Shown: positions 33,788 through 43,440 of the stretch, piece after piece
Layout of the letters: each line of letters opens with the position of its first letter
Position numbering within the stretch: position 1 is the stretch's first letter
DNA from: an uncultured Bifidobacterium sp.
Lineage (GTDB): Bacteria; Actinomycetota; Actinomycetes; Actinomycetales; Bifidobacteriaceae
DNA: 55,590 nucleotides
Direction of reading: 5' to 3'
Assembly (NCBI RefSeq): GCF_945269915.1
Contig: NZ_CALYOY010000009.1
Span: 1 to 55,590 of the forward strand
Made by a program: the position numbers and the translations under genes
Notes under the pieces: model-generated
Seen by the model: only the letters and a program-made list of their open reading frames with translations
What the model was told of the DNA's origin: nothing
The model's database searches: none

Positions 33788-34777
33788 ATGAGTACTAAGG
33801 AAAACCCCGCCCAGAAGGCAGGTCAGGATGCGGTCGCATCCCTGAACAGGCGTACCGGTCGTAACATGCCCCAGGCGGTGGCCACCGGCGCCCTCCTGGT
33901 GGTCATCATCCTGGCCTGTATCCTGGTCCGCATCGATGCCTTCATCTTTCTGATCGTCATCTTCATGACCCTGGGGCTCTGGGAGCTCAGGGTGGATTTC
34001 GCCACCGTCGGTATGCACATACCGGTGGTGGAGCTGTGGGTCTGCTCAGCCGCCACCATGTTGGCCTCCTTCTACGCTCCCGACCATGTGGCGGTCATGA
34101 CGGTCGGAGTCCTGGTCACGGCCCTGGTCGGGGCGCTTGCAGCCACACGAAGGCACCACCTGGGAGGCCGCCTGGTCAAGGCGGTCGATGCCAAGTTATC
34201 GGGCAAGGACGCTGATACCACGGCCGACGCCTCCTATGAAGCCGAGGGGGGAAGGTCACAAGCCGGCAGCCTGGCCAATGTCGGTGTCACCATTTTGACC
34301 GTCATCTACATCACCCTCCTGGCCTGCCTGATCACCCTGCCCACCACCTTCGGGGGGCACCCTGCCGCACATGCCTTCATGGTGATCTTCCTGCCTGCCC
34401 TGAGCGATATCGGAGGGCTCCTCTTCGGGTCCCTCTTCGGTCGGCACAAGATTTCACCCCGCATCTCTCCCGGCAAGTCCCTGGAAGGGTTGACCGGCTC
34501 CATGCTCTGCTGCCTGGTCGGCGCATTGGTCATCTTCGCGGCAACCTATCCCATGGCCGACTGGGGACGGATCTGGTGGGTCGCCCTGGTCATGGGCATC
34601 ATGGTCGGGGCCACCGGCACCTTCGGTGATCTGAGTGCCTCGCTGATCAAGAGGGACTTGGGCATCAAGGACATGGGCCACCTCCTCAAGGGGCACGGTG
34701 GGGTGCTGGACAGGGTGGATTCCATCCTCATGTCCGCACCCTTCATCACACTGGTCCTTTTGACCACTGGTCTGTGA
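33788..34777 (+). CDS. cdsA: Phosphatidate cytidylyltransferase (CDP-diacylglycerol synthase)
   Basis: A 329-residue integral membrane enzyme making CDP-diacylglycerol from phosphatidate and CTP. The signature near the C-terminus is SASLIKRDLGIKDMG followed by GHGGVLDRVDS. About eight membrane helices are visible. The cytoplasmic N-terminus is about 40 residues, and a hydrophilic linker rich in Asp and Gly (GKDADTTADASYEAEGG) separates helix groups. The usual Pro before GHGG is Lys here (KGHGG). It supplies substrate to the pgsA-type enzyme at 43441. Confidence 0.95.
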   Translation: MSTKENPAQKAGQDAVASLNRRTGRNMPQAVATGALLVVIILACILVRIDAFIFLIVIFMTLGLWELRVDFATVGMHIPVVELWVCSAATMLASFYAPDHVAVMTVGVLVTALVGALAATRRHHLGGRLVKAVDAKLSGKDADTTADASYEAEGGRSQAGSLANVGVTILTVIYITLLACLITLPTTFGGHPAAHAFMVIFLPALSDIGGLLFGSLFGRHKISPRISPGKSLEGLTGSMLCCLVGALVIFAATYPMADWGRIWWVALVMGIMVGATGTFGDLSASLIKRDLGIKDMGHLLKGHGGVLDRVDSILMSAPFITLVLLTTGL

Positions 34778-34862
34778 CCAGGATGACGGTCTGTTCGCCT
34801 GCCGACAGGTCCAGGGTTTCCAGGAATTGTTCAAACGGTAGATATCAGGATGGGGTCGAGAT

Positions 34863-36050
34863 ATGACAGACGAAGAGATGGACGGTACCAAGCCTGAAAC
34901 CGGTATCACCCCCGGGGGTGGGGAGGGTGATTTCAGGGACGTCCTGGCTGCCGACCATGCGCGTAGGGGAAAACCACCACGGCACTTCGTCGACATGGAC
35001 CGGGAGGAACGCCAGGAGGTATGTGGTGAGCTGGGTCTGCCGAAATTCCGTGTCTCCCAGCTGGCCAACCATTACTTCAACCATCTATCCACCGATGCCG
35101 ATACCTTCACCGACATCCCCGCGACCGGACGAAAGTCGGCGGCCGAACGGTTCTTCCCTGACCTGATCACCCCGGTGACCGTCCAGAAGGCGGACCAGGG
35201 CACGACCGTGAAGACCCTCTGGGAGCTGTTTGACGGGTCGAGGATCGAATCGGTCCTGATGCGGTATCCCACCAGGGCCACACTCTGCATCTCCAGCCAG
35301 GTCGGCTGTGGAATGGGCTGCCCGTTCTGCGCCACCGGTCACCTGGGTCTGACCAGGAACATGTCGACCGGTGAGATCCTCGAACAGGTCAGGGCGGCCT
35401 CCCACATGATGCGATCCGGCCAGGTCGCCGGAGGCCCTGGGCGGCTGAGCAACATCGTCTTCATGGGGATGGGGGAGCCCATGGGGAACTACCGTGCCGT
35501 CCTTTCCGCCGTCAGGCAGATCAGCGCCCTTCCGCCCAAGGGGTTCGGTATTTCGGCCCGCAACATCACCATTTCCACTGTCGGAGTGGTTCCCGGCATC
35601 CGCAAACTGATCAAGGAGGGGATCCCCGTCCGTCTGGCCGTCTCCCTCCATGCGCCCAGCGACAGGCTGCGTGACGAGCTGGTTCCCATGAACCGCCGCT
35701 TCAACACCACCCAGGTCCTGGATGCGGCCCATGACTACTATCTGGCCAGCGGCAGGCGGGTCAGCATCGAGTATGCCCTGATGCGGGGCATCAACGACCA
35801 GGCCGAGCACGCCCGCCTCCTGGCCAAGCGGCTCAACCATTACGGGGATGACTGGGCACACGTGAATCCCATCCCCCTGAACCCGATCGAAGGGTCGCGT
35901 TGGACGGCCTCCAAGCCTGAGGACGAGCAGCGCTTCCTGGATATCCTCCATGGGGCCGGTGTCGCCGCCACCATGCGGGATACGCGCGGTTCCGACATAG
36001 ACGGGGCCTGCGGCCAGCTGGCGGCCAAGTCCATCAGGCTCCAGGCCTGA
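34863..36050 (+). CDS. rlmN: 23S rRNA (adenine2503-C2)-methyltransferase RlmN
   Basis: A 395-residue radical-SAM enzyme methylating A2503 of 23S rRNA and A37 of some tRNAs. The iron-sulfur Cys cluster is Cys149, Cys153 and Cys156 in GCGMGCPFCATG. The C-terminal Cys in DIDGACGQLA is the methyl-relay Cys of the family. FMGMGEPMGNY and the SVEYALMRGIND-like SIEYALMRGIND also fit. It starts with an acidic, Gly-rich extension of about 30 residues. Weak -10 (TAGATA) elements precede it after cdsA. Confidence 0.97.
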   Translation: MTDEEMDGTKPETGITPGGGEGDFRDVLAADHARRGKPPRHFVDMDREERQEVCGELGLPKFRVSQLANHYFNHLSTDADTFTDIPATGRKSAAERFFPDLITPVTVQKADQGTTVKTLWELFDGSRIESVLMRYPTRATLCISSQVGCGMGCPFCATGHLGLTRNMSTGEILEQVRAASHMMRSGQVAGGPGRLSNIVFMGMGEPMGNYRAVLSAVRQISALPPKGFGISARNITISTVGVVPGIRKLIKEGIPVRLAVSLHAPSDRLRDELVPMNRRFNTTQVLDAAHDYYLASGRRVSIEYALMRGINDQAEHARLLAKRLNHYGDDWAHVNPIPLNPIEGSRWTASKPEDEQRFLDILHGAGVAATMRDTRGSDIDGACGQLAAKSIRLQA

Positions 36051-36098
36051 TCCGGTCGGGCTCATGCGGACCTGTCCGTTCTGTAATGTGGACACCCG

Positions 36099-36128
36099 TT
36101 GATGGGCCGTAGGATCCGGCACTAGGGT
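36099..36128 (+). promoter_or_regulatory. Promoter of hisF
   Basis: TTGATG (36099-36104) and TAGGGT (36123-36128) are spaced 18 nt apart, 42 nt before the hisF ATG. Strength is moderate at best. Confidence 0.35.
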
Positions 36129-36170
36129 GGTGCCTCAAGAAGACTGGTCCGGGCGAGGAAGGTGGGTGGC

Positions 36171-36947
36171 ATGACGGTAGCGGTTCGTGTCATTCCCTGT
36201 CTGGATGTCGATCAGGGGCGAGTGGTCAAGGGGGTCCACTTCAAGAACCTGCGTGATGCGGGTGACCCGGTCGAGTTGGCCTCGACCTACTACAACCAGG
36301 GTGCCGACGAACTGACCTTTCTGGATGTGACCGCCTCGGGGAGCGGCCGGTCCACCATGGTGGACCTGGTAAGGCGTACCGCCGACCAGATTTTCATCCC
36401 CCTCACCGTCGGCGGGGGCGTGCGTACCCCGGAGGATGTCGACACCCTCCTGCGGTCGGGGGCCGACAAGGTCGGCATCAACACGGCTGCCATTGTCAAT
36501 CCGAAGGTCATCGGCGATATCGCCGCACTATTCGGTCGTCAGGTCCTGGTGCTTTCGGTCGATGCCCGCAGGTCCACTGCAAAGGGGGTCACCTCGGGGT
36601 ATGAGGTGACCACCATGGGGGGCCACCAGTCCACCGGGATCGATGCCGTAGCCTGGGTCAAACAGGCCCAGGAGCTGGGTGCGGGTGAGATCCTCCTCAA
36701 CTCCATGGATGCCGACGGCACCCGTCAGGGATTCGACCTGGAGATGATTGCCGATGTGCGCAAGGCAGTCTCCCTTCCCCTCATTGCAAGCGGTGGTGCC
36801 GGCAAGGTCGCCGACTTTCCCCCTGCAGTCAAGGCCGGGGCCGATGCGGTCCTGGCGGCCTCCGTATTCCATTTCGGCCAGGTGTCCGTCCAGGAGGTCA
36901 AGCAGGCGCTCCAAGCGGCCGGGTATCCGGTTCGATGGCAGGCCTGA
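36171..36947 (+). CDS. hisF: Imidazole glycerol phosphate synthase cyclase subunit HisF
   Basis: A 258-residue TIM-barrel enzyme that makes imidazole glycerol phosphate and AICAR in histidine synthesis, together with HisH (not in this window). The two catalytic aspartates are in [14 protein letters not shown] and [27 protein letters not shown] is diagnostic. ATG 36171 is chosen over 36162 because GAGGAAGG lies at the right distance. Confidence 0.96.
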   Translation: MTVAVRVIPCLDVDQGRVVKGVHFKNLRDAGDPVELASTYYNQGADELTFLDVTASGSGRSTMVDLVRRTADQIFIPLTVGGGVRTPEDVDTLLRSGADKVGINTAAIVNPKVIGDIAALFGRQVLVLSVDARRSTAKGVTSGYEVTTMGGHQSTGIDAVAWVKQAQELGAGEILLNSMDADGTRQGFDLEMIADVRKAVSLPLIASGGAGKVADFPPAVKAGADAVLAASVFHFGQVSVQEVKQALQAAGYPVRWQA

Positions 36948-37069
36948 ACCAGCCCTGATGAATCCATGCCGCCTGGTGTTTCCAGGCCGGGCGGGAGCAC
37001 CACACCCTACAAGGAAGAACAGACCGGGATCGGTCGGATGAGCCGAAGCAACAAGGAGGTTGGGGACCA

Positions 37070-37504
37070 ATGTCACAGTCCTCGAGCAAGAAGGAATCGC
37101 AATTGGACCCGGAGACAGCGGCCAGACTCAAGAAGGATGACCAGGGTCTGGTGGCCGCCGTCATCCAGCAGTATGACAGCCTTCAGGTGCTCATGGTGGG
37201 GTACATGGACGAGGAGGCCCTCAGACGGACCCTGACCACGGGCAGGGTCACCTTCTGGTCGCGGTCCCGGCAGGAATACTGGCGTAAGGGAGACACTTCC
37301 GGGCACGTCCAGTATGTCAAGGGGGTCAGTCTGGACTGTGACGGTGACGCCCTCCTTGTGCAAGTGGACCAGGTGGGGGCGGCCTGCCACACCGGTGCCA
37401 GGTCATGCTTCGAGGCCGGAGGACCCTTGCAGGCGGTCCAGGGCGGCCGGGTCCAGGGCGATGCCCAGGAAGTGGATGGGGACGCGGATGCAGACAGACG
37501 CTAA
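37070..37504 (+). CDS. hisI: Phosphoribosyl-AMP cyclohydrolase HisI
   Basis: A 144-residue enzyme of histidine synthesis, separate from the HisE pyrophosphatase at 42272. [35 protein letters not shown] and the zinc-binding [15 protein letters not shown] with [10 protein letters not shown] are all present. AAGGAGG precedes the ATG. The C-terminus has about 25 residues beyond the core. It is followed by the trpC-trpB fusion gene. Confidence 0.96.
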   Translation: MSQSSSKKESQLDPETAARLKKDDQGLVAAVIQQYDSLQVLMVGYMDEEALRRTLTTGRVTFWSRSRQEYWRKGDTSGHVQYVKGVSLDCDGDALLVQVDQVGAACHTGARSCFEAGGPLQAVQGGRVQGDAQEVDGDADADRR

Positions 37505-37547
37505 GGTAAAGGGAGTGAATACTCATGAGGCTGGAGGGAAGGGCTCT

Positions 37548-39653
37548 ATGACCGTTTTGGACGAACTGGTGGCCGGTGCCGTGGAGGATGCCAGGGCCCG
37601 GGTGCGGGAAATCCCCCTGGAGAGGCTCAAGAAAGAGGTCCGTCAGCTGAAGCGCAGGCCCCTGGATGCGGCCCTCCTTCTCAAGGAGAGTGCCGGCATT
37701 CCCGTCATCGCCGAAATCAAGCGTGCCTCGCCCTCCAAGGGATTCCTGGCGGACATCAAGAACCCGGCCGCACTGGCCAGGGAATATGCCAACGGAGGGG
37801 CCTCGGCCATATCCGTCCTGACCGAGGGCAGGCGCTTCCTGGGTTCCCTCGACGACCTACGCCAGGTCAGGGAGGCTGTCGGCATCCCCGTCCTCAACAA
37901 GAACTTCATCGTCTCCGACTATCAGGTCTGGGAGTCCAGGGCCAACGGGGCCGACATGATCCTCCTGATCGTGGCCGCCCTGGATGACACACGGCTCAGG
38001 CATCTTCTGGTCCTGGCCGAGAGTCTGGGACTGACCGCCCTGGTTGAGACCCATGACCGGAAGGAGATCGATCGGGCCATAGCGGCCGGTGCCAGGGTGA
38101 TCGGCATCAACGCCCGGAACCTGAAGGACCTGAGCGTCGATGTGGACCAGTATGCCAGGCTGTCCTCCAACCTGCCCGAGGATGTGGTCAAGGTGGCTGA
38201 ATCCGGGGTCTTCGGCACGGTTGAACTTGAGCAGTATGCCAAGGCGGGGGCCGATGCGGTCCTGATCGGGGAGGGGCTGGTCACATCCCAGGACCAGGAG
38301 GGGACTGTCCGGATGCTGGTCCAGGCAGGTCACCGGTTCAAGGCCTCCCAGGCCATGCCCCTCTCGACCCATGACGGCCCCTACTTCGGCCCCTATGGAG
38401 GGCGGTACGTCCCCGAGGCCCTGGTGGGTGCCCTGAACGAGTTGGAACGGGTATACGGGCAGGCCAAGTCCGATCCGGACTTTCAGAAGGAGCTGGGCAG
38501 ACTCAACCATGTCTATGTGGGGCGGCCATCGGCCCTGACTCCTGCCCCCCGGTTCGCCGAGTTGATCAGCGGCCGGGTGGGCGGTCAGGTAAGGGTTTTC
38601 CTGAAGCGGGAGGACCTGAACCACACCGGTGCCCATAAGATCAACAACGCCCTGGGCCAGGGCCTTCTGGTCAAGCGGATGGGGAAGAACCGGGTCATAG
38701 CCGAGACCGGGGCCGGTCAGCACGGAGTGGCCACGGCTACGGTCTGCGCCCTCCTGGGATTCAAGTGCCGCATCTACATGGGCCAGATCGACGCCCGTAG
38801 GCAGGCCCTGAACGTGGCCAGAATGCGGATGCTTGGGGCGGAGGTCGTCGAGGTGACGACCGGGACCAGGATTCTCAAGGATGCCATCAACGAGGCCCTG
38901 CGCGACTGGGTGACCAACGTGGAGACCACCCACTACCTGCTGGGTACCGTGGCGGGTCCGCATCCCTTCCCCACCATCGTCAGGGACTTCCAGAAGATCA
39001 TCGGCGAGGAGGCCTCCGACCAGCTTTCGGCATACGGCATCGACCATCCCGACGGGGTGGTGGCCTGCGTCGGTGGCGGGTCCAACGCCATCGGCATCAT
39101 GAACACCTTCCTTGACGATCCCCGTGTTTCCCTCTACGCTTACGAGGCCGGGGGAGACGGGCCCAAGTCCGGTAAGCACGCCATCCGTCTGACCCCCGGT
39201 ACGGGCCAGATCGGTGTCTTCCAGGGGACCAGGTCCTATCTGCTCGAGGATGACCAGGGGCAGACCCTGGACACCTATTCGATTTCCGCAGGTCTGGACT
39301 ATGCATCGGTAGGGCCGGAACATGCCTGGTTGCACGACCTGGGTCGGGTCCGGTACGACTATGCCACCGACCAGGAGGCCATGCAGGCCTTCAGCGATCT
39401 TTGCCGCACCGAGGGAATCATCCCGGCCCTGGAATCCTCGCATGCCCTGGCCGGTGCCACCAAGGCCGCTGCCGACCTCCTGGGCAGGGGGGTCGAGAAT
39501 CCCGTCATCCTGATCAACATTTCGGGAAGGGGCGATAAGGACGTGGCCACGGCGGGCAGGTGGTTCGGATATCTGTCCGAGGAGGAGGCCAGCGCCTTGG
39601 AGGCCCAGGGCGGACAGGACAAAGGCGGTCAAACGAAAGAGGAGGACCGATGA
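37548..39653 (+). CDS. Bifunctional indole-3-glycerol phosphate synthase / tryptophan synthase beta chain
   Basis: A 701-residue fusion of two tryptophan enzymes. Residues 1 to about 262 are Trp[16 protein letters not shown] at 53-67, [12 protein letters not shown] and AESGVFG. A short linker leads into TrpB at about 275: [17 protein letters not shown] and the PLP lysine Lys364 in [13 protein letters not shown], then [15 protein letters not shown]. The two ends of the chain carry complete active sites. The frame is open back to 37314 inside hisI, but GGAGGGAAGGG before ATG 37548 decides the start. trpA overlaps its stop by 4 nt. The fusion would place IGP-making next to the indole-using complex. 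Confidence 0.95.
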   Translation: MTVLDELVAGAVEDARARVREIPLERLKKEVRQLKRRPLDAALLLKESAGIPVIAEIKRASPSKGFLADIKNPAALAREYANGGASAISVLTEGRRFLGSLDDLRQVREAVGIPVLNKNFIVSDYQVWESRANGADMILLIVAALDDTRLRHLLVLAESLGLTALVETHDRKEIDRAIAAGARVIGINARNLKDLSVDVDQYARLSSNLPEDVVKVAESGVFGTVELEQYAKAGADAVLIGEGLVTSQDQEGTVRMLVQAGHRFKASQAMPLSTHDGPYFGPYGGRYVPEALVGALNELERVYGQAKSDPDFQKELGRLNHVYVGRPSALTPAPRFAELISGRVGGQVRVFLKREDLNHTGAHKINNALGQGLLVKRMGKNRVIAETGAGQHGVATATVCALLGFKCRIYMGQIDARRQALNVARMRMLGAEVVEVTTGTRILKDAINEALRDWVTNVETTHYLLGTVAGPHPFPTIVRDFQKIIGEEASDQLSAYGIDHPDGVVACVGGGSNAIGIMNTFLDDPRVSLYAYEAGGDGPKSGKHAIRLTPGTGQIGVFQGTRSYLLEDDQGQTLDTYSISAGLDYASVGPEHAWLHDLGRVRYDYATDQEAMQAFSDLCRTEGIIPALESSHALAGATKAAADLLGRGVENPVILINISGRGDKDVATAGRWFGYLSEEEASALEAQGGQDKGGQTKEEDR

Positions 39654-40531
39654 TGGTCGACCAATCAAGACAGGCAGCGGCCCCCGCCCAACCCAGGGGA
39701 TTCAGCCGCAGGACCAGTCCGGTGGCGGCCACCCTGGAGGCTCTCCGCCAGGAGGGCAGACCCGCCTTCATCGGGTACTTCCCCTATGGATTCCCTGACG
39801 AACCCACCTCCCTGGAGGCCATGCGGGTCATGGTCCGGAACGGGGTCGATATTGTCGAGATAGGGTTGCCCTACAGCGATCCGGTCATGGATGGTCCCGT
39901 GATTCAGGCGGCTGCCAAGTGCGCCATTGACCAGGGGGTCACGGTCGGAGGTGTCTTCGATGCCGTCCGGCAGGTCCAGGAGGATGGCGCCAAGGCCCTG
40001 GTCATGAGCTACTGGAACCTGATCATGCATTATGGGGTGGCCGAGTTCGCGGAGGGGATGGCCGATGCCGGCGGTGCAGGACTGGTCACCCCTGACCTGA
40101 TCGTCGATGAATCGGGGGAGTGGATCGAGCAGTCCGACCGGTATGGTCTTGACCGGATCTACCTGGTGTCGCCCGATTCCGCAGATGATCGCTTGGAGCT
40201 CACATCACGCGCAGCCAGGGGGTTCGTCTATGCCACCTCCCGGATGGGTGTGACCGGCGAACGGACCAGTATGTCCGGGTCGGCCAGGGAACTGGTGGCC
40301 CGGGTCAGGCGTGCCGGAGCTCCTTACGTCTGCGTGGGCATCGGTGTCTCGACCGCCCAACAGGCCTCCCAGGTCGGTGCCTATGCGGACGGGGTCATTG
40401 TCGGTTCCGCCCTGGTTCACTGCCTTCTGGATGACCAGGGCAGACCCCGCAAGGACCGCAAACGAGCCCTGGACGACCTGGCTTCCGTCTGCTCCGACCT
40501 GCGCTGGGGCATCAGCCAGGTCAAGAGGTGA
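39650..40531 (+). CDS. trpA: Tryptophan synthase alpha chain
   Basis: A 293-residue TIM-barrel enzyme cleaving indole-3-glycerol phosphate to indole and glyceraldehyde 3-phosphate. The catalytic Glu and Asp are in [30 protein letters not shown] and the phosphate loop near VGSALVHCL fit. ATG 39650 overlaps the trpCB stop and is preceded by GAGGAGGACC; ATG 39653 is equally possible. An N-terminal extension of about 35 residues precedes the barrel. Confidence 0.95.
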   Translation: MMVDQSRQAAAPAQPRGFSRRTSPVAATLEALRQEGRPAFIGYFPYGFPDEPTSLEAMRVMVRNGVDIVEIGLPYSDPVMDGPVIQAAAKCAIDQGVTVGGVFDAVRQVQEDGAKALVMSYWNLIMHYGVAEFAEGMADAGGAGLVTPDLIVDESGEWIEQSDRYGLDRIYLVSPDSADDRLELTSRAARGFVYATSRMGVTGERTSMSGSARELVARVRRAGAPYVCVGIGVSTAQQASQVGAYADGVIVGSALVHCLLDDQGRPRKDRKRALDDLASVCSDLRWGISQVKR

Positions 40532-40553
40532 CGGGGCTGTAAGGTCCAGGGGC

Positions 40554-40559
40554 TAAACT
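40554..40559 (+). promoter_or_regulatory. Possible -10 (TAAACT) of lgt
   Basis: TAAACT matches four of six -10 positions and ends 9 nt before ATG 40569. No Shine-Dalgarno is at a working distance (AGGGG is about 16-20 nt away). Confidence 0.3.
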
Positions 40560-40568
40560 GTGGGTCTT

Positions 40569-41534
40569 ATGACGTTTGCCTACATTCCATCGCCAGGAAT
40601 ATCCAGCATTCACATGGGGCCGGTCACCATCAGATTCTATGCTCTGACCATGCTTCTGGCCATCGTCGTGGCCGCCTGGATCACCGCCAGACGCTGGAGG
40701 AAGGTCGGTGGACGGTCCGAGCAGATCCTGGACATCGCCATCTGTGCGGTACCCGCCGGCATCATCGGTGCCCGGCTCTACCATGTCATCACCACCCCCG
40801 AGCGGTACTTCGGGGCCAAGGGTAACCCTGCCGACATCCTCCGAATCTGGCAGGGCGGCCTGGGCATCTGGGGGGCCATCCTGCTGGGAGCCCTGGCAGC
40901 ATGGGCCTGGTGCCGCCACAAGGGCTATCCGACCGCCCTCCTGGCCGACACCGTGGCCCCGGCCCTCCTGGTGGCCCAGGCCATCGGGCGTCTGGGTAAC
41001 TGGTTCAACCAGGAGCTCTACGGGGCTCCCACGACCCTGCCCTGGGGACTGAAAATCGATGCCGCAGGTTCCGCCATCGGCAGCAGCGAGCAATGCTATG
41101 ACGGAGCCACCTGCCCAACCGGCACCCTCTTCCAGCCCACCTTCCTCTACGAGATGATATGGAATCTGATCGGGGCGGCCCTCCTGGTCTGGATCGGTCA
41201 CCGGGCCATCAGGATCCTCAAGGCCGGTTCCCTCTTCGCCCTGTACGTCATGTGGTACACCATGGGGCGCACCTGGATCGAGGCCCTCCGCATCGACTTC
41301 GCCCACGAGTTCCTTGGGGTCAGGGTGAACGTCTGGGTCTCCATGACGGTCTTCCTCCTGGCCGCTGTCGCCTTCGTCATCATCCTGCGCAGGGGCAAGC
41401 CGACCTCCCTCCTGGCCGAAAAGCTGCGGACCATCACCGAGCTGGAGAAACGGCAGGAGGCCATCTGCGAGGGCAGTCGGGACAGGGACGCCCGGGCCGG
41501 TAACCACGATGGGCACGACCAGGGCTTGAATTAG
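40569..41534 (+). CDS. lgt: Prolipoprotein diacylglyceryl transferase
   Basis: A 321-residue membrane enzyme that adds diacylglycerol to the lipobox Cys of prelipoproteins such as those at 3287 and 22326. The signature AIGRLGNWFNQELYG holds the essential Arg and Asn. About seven membrane helices are seen, starting TIRFYALTMLLAIVVAAW. GTG 40560 is an in-frame alternative start. The trpA-lgt order is the same as in mycobacteria and streptomycetes. Confidence 0.96.
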   Translation: MTFAYIPSPGISSIHMGPVTIRFYALTMLLAIVVAAWITARRWRKVGGRSEQILDIAICAVPAGIIGARLYHVITTPERYFGAKGNPADILRIWQGGLGIWGAILLGALAAWAWCRHKGYPTALLADTVAPALLVAQAIGRLGNWFNQELYGAPTTLPWGLKIDAAGSAIGSSEQCYDGATCPTGTLFQPTFLYEMIWNLIGAALLVWIGHRAIRILKAGSLFALYVMWYTMGRTWIEALRIDFAHEFLGVRVNVWVSMTVFLLAAVAFVIILRRGKPTSLLAEKLRTITELEKRQEAICEGSRDRDARAGNHDGHDQGLN

Positions 41535-41557
41535 GGTCACCGGTCTGTCGTACAACA

Positions 41558-41563
41558 TAGAAT
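41558..41563 (+). promoter_or_regulatory. -10 box (TAGAAT) giving a probable leaderless rpe mRNA
   Basis: TAGAAT matches five of six -10 positions and ends 7 nt before ATG 41571. No Shine-Dalgarno is present and ATG 41562 overlaps the box. Confidence 0.5.
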
Positions 41564-41570
41564 GAGATTC

Positions 41571-42236
41571 ATGAGCATTCAGATAGCACCCAGCATCCTT
41601 TCCGCCGATTTCGCCAACCTGGAGCGGGACCTCAGGGCCATTTCCACGGCCGACATGGTCCACGTAGATGTGATGGACCATCACTTCGTCCCCAACCTGA
41701 CGCTCGGGGAGCCCGTGGTGGAACGGATCTGCCAGGTGACCGACCTGCCGGTCGATGTGCATCTGATGATTGAGGACCCCGACCGATGGGCCCCGGAATT
41801 TGCCAAGCTGGGTGTCGCATCCGTCACGTTCCATACCGGAGCCGTCCATGCCCCGGTCCGCCTGGCCCGCCAGTTGCACAATATGGGCGTCAAGGCCTGT
41901 CTGGCCGTGCGACCTGCCGAGCCCGTCGAACCCATCTTCGACATCCTCGAAGAGTTCGATATGATCCTGGTCATGACCGTGGAGCCCGGCTTCGGCGGCC
42001 AGAAGTTCCTGGACAACCAGATGGCCAAGACCCGTCGTCTCCGCAACGAGATAAGCGCCCGTGGGCTGGGAACGCACATCCAGGTGGATGGCGGGGTCAG
42101 CCCAACCACGGCCCCCATCGTCGCCGAGGCCGGAGCCGATGTCCTGGTGGCGGGTTCAGCCGTCTATGGGGCGGATGATCCGGCCAAGGCCATCGACCAG
42201 ATCAGGCGGGCCGCCCAGGAACGGTACAGGGACTGA
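41571..42236 (+). CDS. rpe: Ribulose-phosphate 3-epimerase
   Basis: A 221-residue TIM-barrel enzyme interconverting ribulose 5-phosphate and xylulose 5-phosphate. In bifidobacteria xylulose 5-phosphate feeds the phosphoketolase pathway, so the enzyme is metabolically central. IAPSILSADFANLERDL, HVDVMDHHFVPNLT, VHLMIEDP, VEPGFGGQKF and QVDGGVSPTTA are the full set of motifs. ATG 41562 is an alternative start, but it overlaps the -10 box. Confidence 0.96.
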   Translation: MSIQIAPSILSADFANLERDLRAISTADMVHVDVMDHHFVPNLTLGEPVVERICQVTDLPVDVHLMIEDPDRWAPEFAKLGVASVTFHTGAVHAPVRLARQLHNMGVKACLAVRPAEPVEPIFDILEEFDMILVMTVEPGFGGQKFLDNQMAKTRRLRNEISARGLGTHIQVDGGVSPTTAPIVAEAGADVLVAGSAVYGADDPAKAIDQIRRAAQERYRD

Positions 42237-42271
42237 CAGGTCCGGACAGAAAGAACGGGGGACGATGACCA

Positions 42272-42535
42272 ATGAAGACCTTCGATGAGCTGTTCAAGGA
42301 GCTCTCAGCCAAGGCCAGGGAGCGCACAGTTGGTTCACTTACCGTGGATGAGTTGGACAAGGGTACGCACTTCATCGGCAAGAAGATCGCCGAGGAGGCC
42401 GGTGAGACCTGGATCGCGGCCGAATACGAGGGAGCGGATCGGACTGCCGAGGAGATGAGCCAGCTGCTGTATCACCTGCAGGTCATGATGATCGACAGGG
42501 GCATCAGCCTGGAGGATGTCTACCGGCATCTGTGA
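42272..42535 (+). CDS. hisE: Phosphoribosyl-ATP pyrophosphatase HisE
   Basis: An 87-residue MazG-like pyrophosphatase for the second step of histidine synthesis. The acidic metal-binding helices are [18 protein letters not shown] and [24 protein letters not shown] precedes the ATG. It is followed 49 nt later by hisG, the enzyme for the preceding step. Confidence 0.94.
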   Translation: MKTFDELFKELSAKARERTVGSLTVDELDKGTHFIGKKIAEEAGETWIAAEYEGADRTAEEMSQLLYHLQVMMIDRGISLEDVYRHL

Positions 42536-42584
42536 GCCACCCTTCCATCCGTCATAGATTCGCTGCCGTACTAAGGAGGTCACC

Positions 42585-43436
42585 ATGCTGAAGGTTGCGG
42601 TACCCAACAAGGGCATGCTGTCACAGCCGGCATGGAGGTTGCTGTCAGAGTCGGGATACCGGCTGCGCTCCAACGACCGGCAGCTGGTGGTCGAAGACGT
42701 AGACAACGGCATAGAGCTCTTCTATCTGCGGCCCAACGACATTGCGGTCTATGTCGGCTTGGGTACGGTCGATCTGGGCATCACCGGGCGCGATCTCCTG
42801 CTGAACTCCGGCACGCAGGCCGTCGAGGCCCTGAAGCTGGGTTTCGGCGTCTCGACCTTCCGTTTCGCGGCTCCTGATTCCAGTCCCATCCGTACCCTGC
42901 AGGATGTGGACGGGAAGCGGATCGGCACCTCCTTCGACCGGCTCCTTGAGGACTACCTGGCTGGTAAGGGACTCAAGGCGGAACTGATCCATCTGGATGG
43001 GGCCGTCGAGTCCTCCGTTCAACTCGGGGTGGCCGATCTGATTGCCGATGTGGTCTCCACCGGCACCACCCTGCGCAATGCCGGCCTTCGCATCTTCGGG
43101 GATCCCATCCTCCATTCCGAGGGGATCCTGATCAGGTCGCCCCATCTGGATTCCGATGATGAGCGTCTGGCCGTCATGTCTCGGAGGCTGGAAGGCGTCC
43201 TGACCGCCCAACGCTATGTCCTGATGGACTACGACATCCCCGTCGAACGTGTCGCCGAAGCGGTCGGAATCACCCCGGGCTTCGAATCACCCACCGTTTC
43301 GCCACTCCACGACAAGCAGTGGGTGGCGGTCAGGGCCATGGTCCCCAAGGATCAGGTCAACAACCTCATGGACCGTCTCTACGGGGTGGGGGCACGCGCC
43401 ATTATCGTCACGGCCCTCCAAGCTTCTAGAATGTAG
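42585..43436 (+). CDS. hisG: ATP phosphoribosyltransferase HisG, long form
   Basis: A 283-residue first enzyme of histidine synthesis, of the long hexameric type. [37 protein letters not shown] and the phosphate loop [18 protein letters not shown] are present. The last 75 residues are the ACT-like histidine-feedback domain. AAGGAGG precedes the ATG. Its last codons contain the -10 box of the next gene. Confidence 0.96.
   Translation: MLKVAVPNKGMLSQPAWRLLSESGYRLRSNDRQLVVEDVDNGIELFYLRPNDIAVYVGLGTVDLGITGRDLLLNSGTQAVEALKLGFGVSTFRFAAPDSSPIRTLQDVDGKRIGTSFDRLLEDYLAGKGLKAELIHLDGAVESSVQLGVADLIADVVSTGTTLRNAGLRIFGDPILHSEGILIRSPHLDSDDERLAVMSRRLEGVLTAQRYVLMDYDIPVERVAEAVGITPGFESPTVSPLHDKQWVAVRAMVPKDQVNNLMDRLYGVGARAIIVTALQASRM
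43427..43432 (+). promoter_or_regulatory. -10 box (TAGAAT) giving a probable leaderless pgsA-like mRNA
   Basis: TAGAAT lies inside the last codons of hisG and ends 8 nt before ATG 43441. No Shine-Dalgarno precedes that ATG. Confidence 0.45.
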
Positions 43437-43440
43437 CATG

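Noticed and set aside
37314-37547. N-terminal extension of the trpCB fusion inside hisI
   Set aside because: It is the out-of-frame shadow of hisI; GGAGGGAAGGG marks the ATG at 37548.
37525-37551. Possible trp leader peptide before trpCB (MRLEGRAL)
   Set aside because: It has no Trp codon, and no alternative hairpins or T tract are seen, so there is no sign of a trp attenuator.
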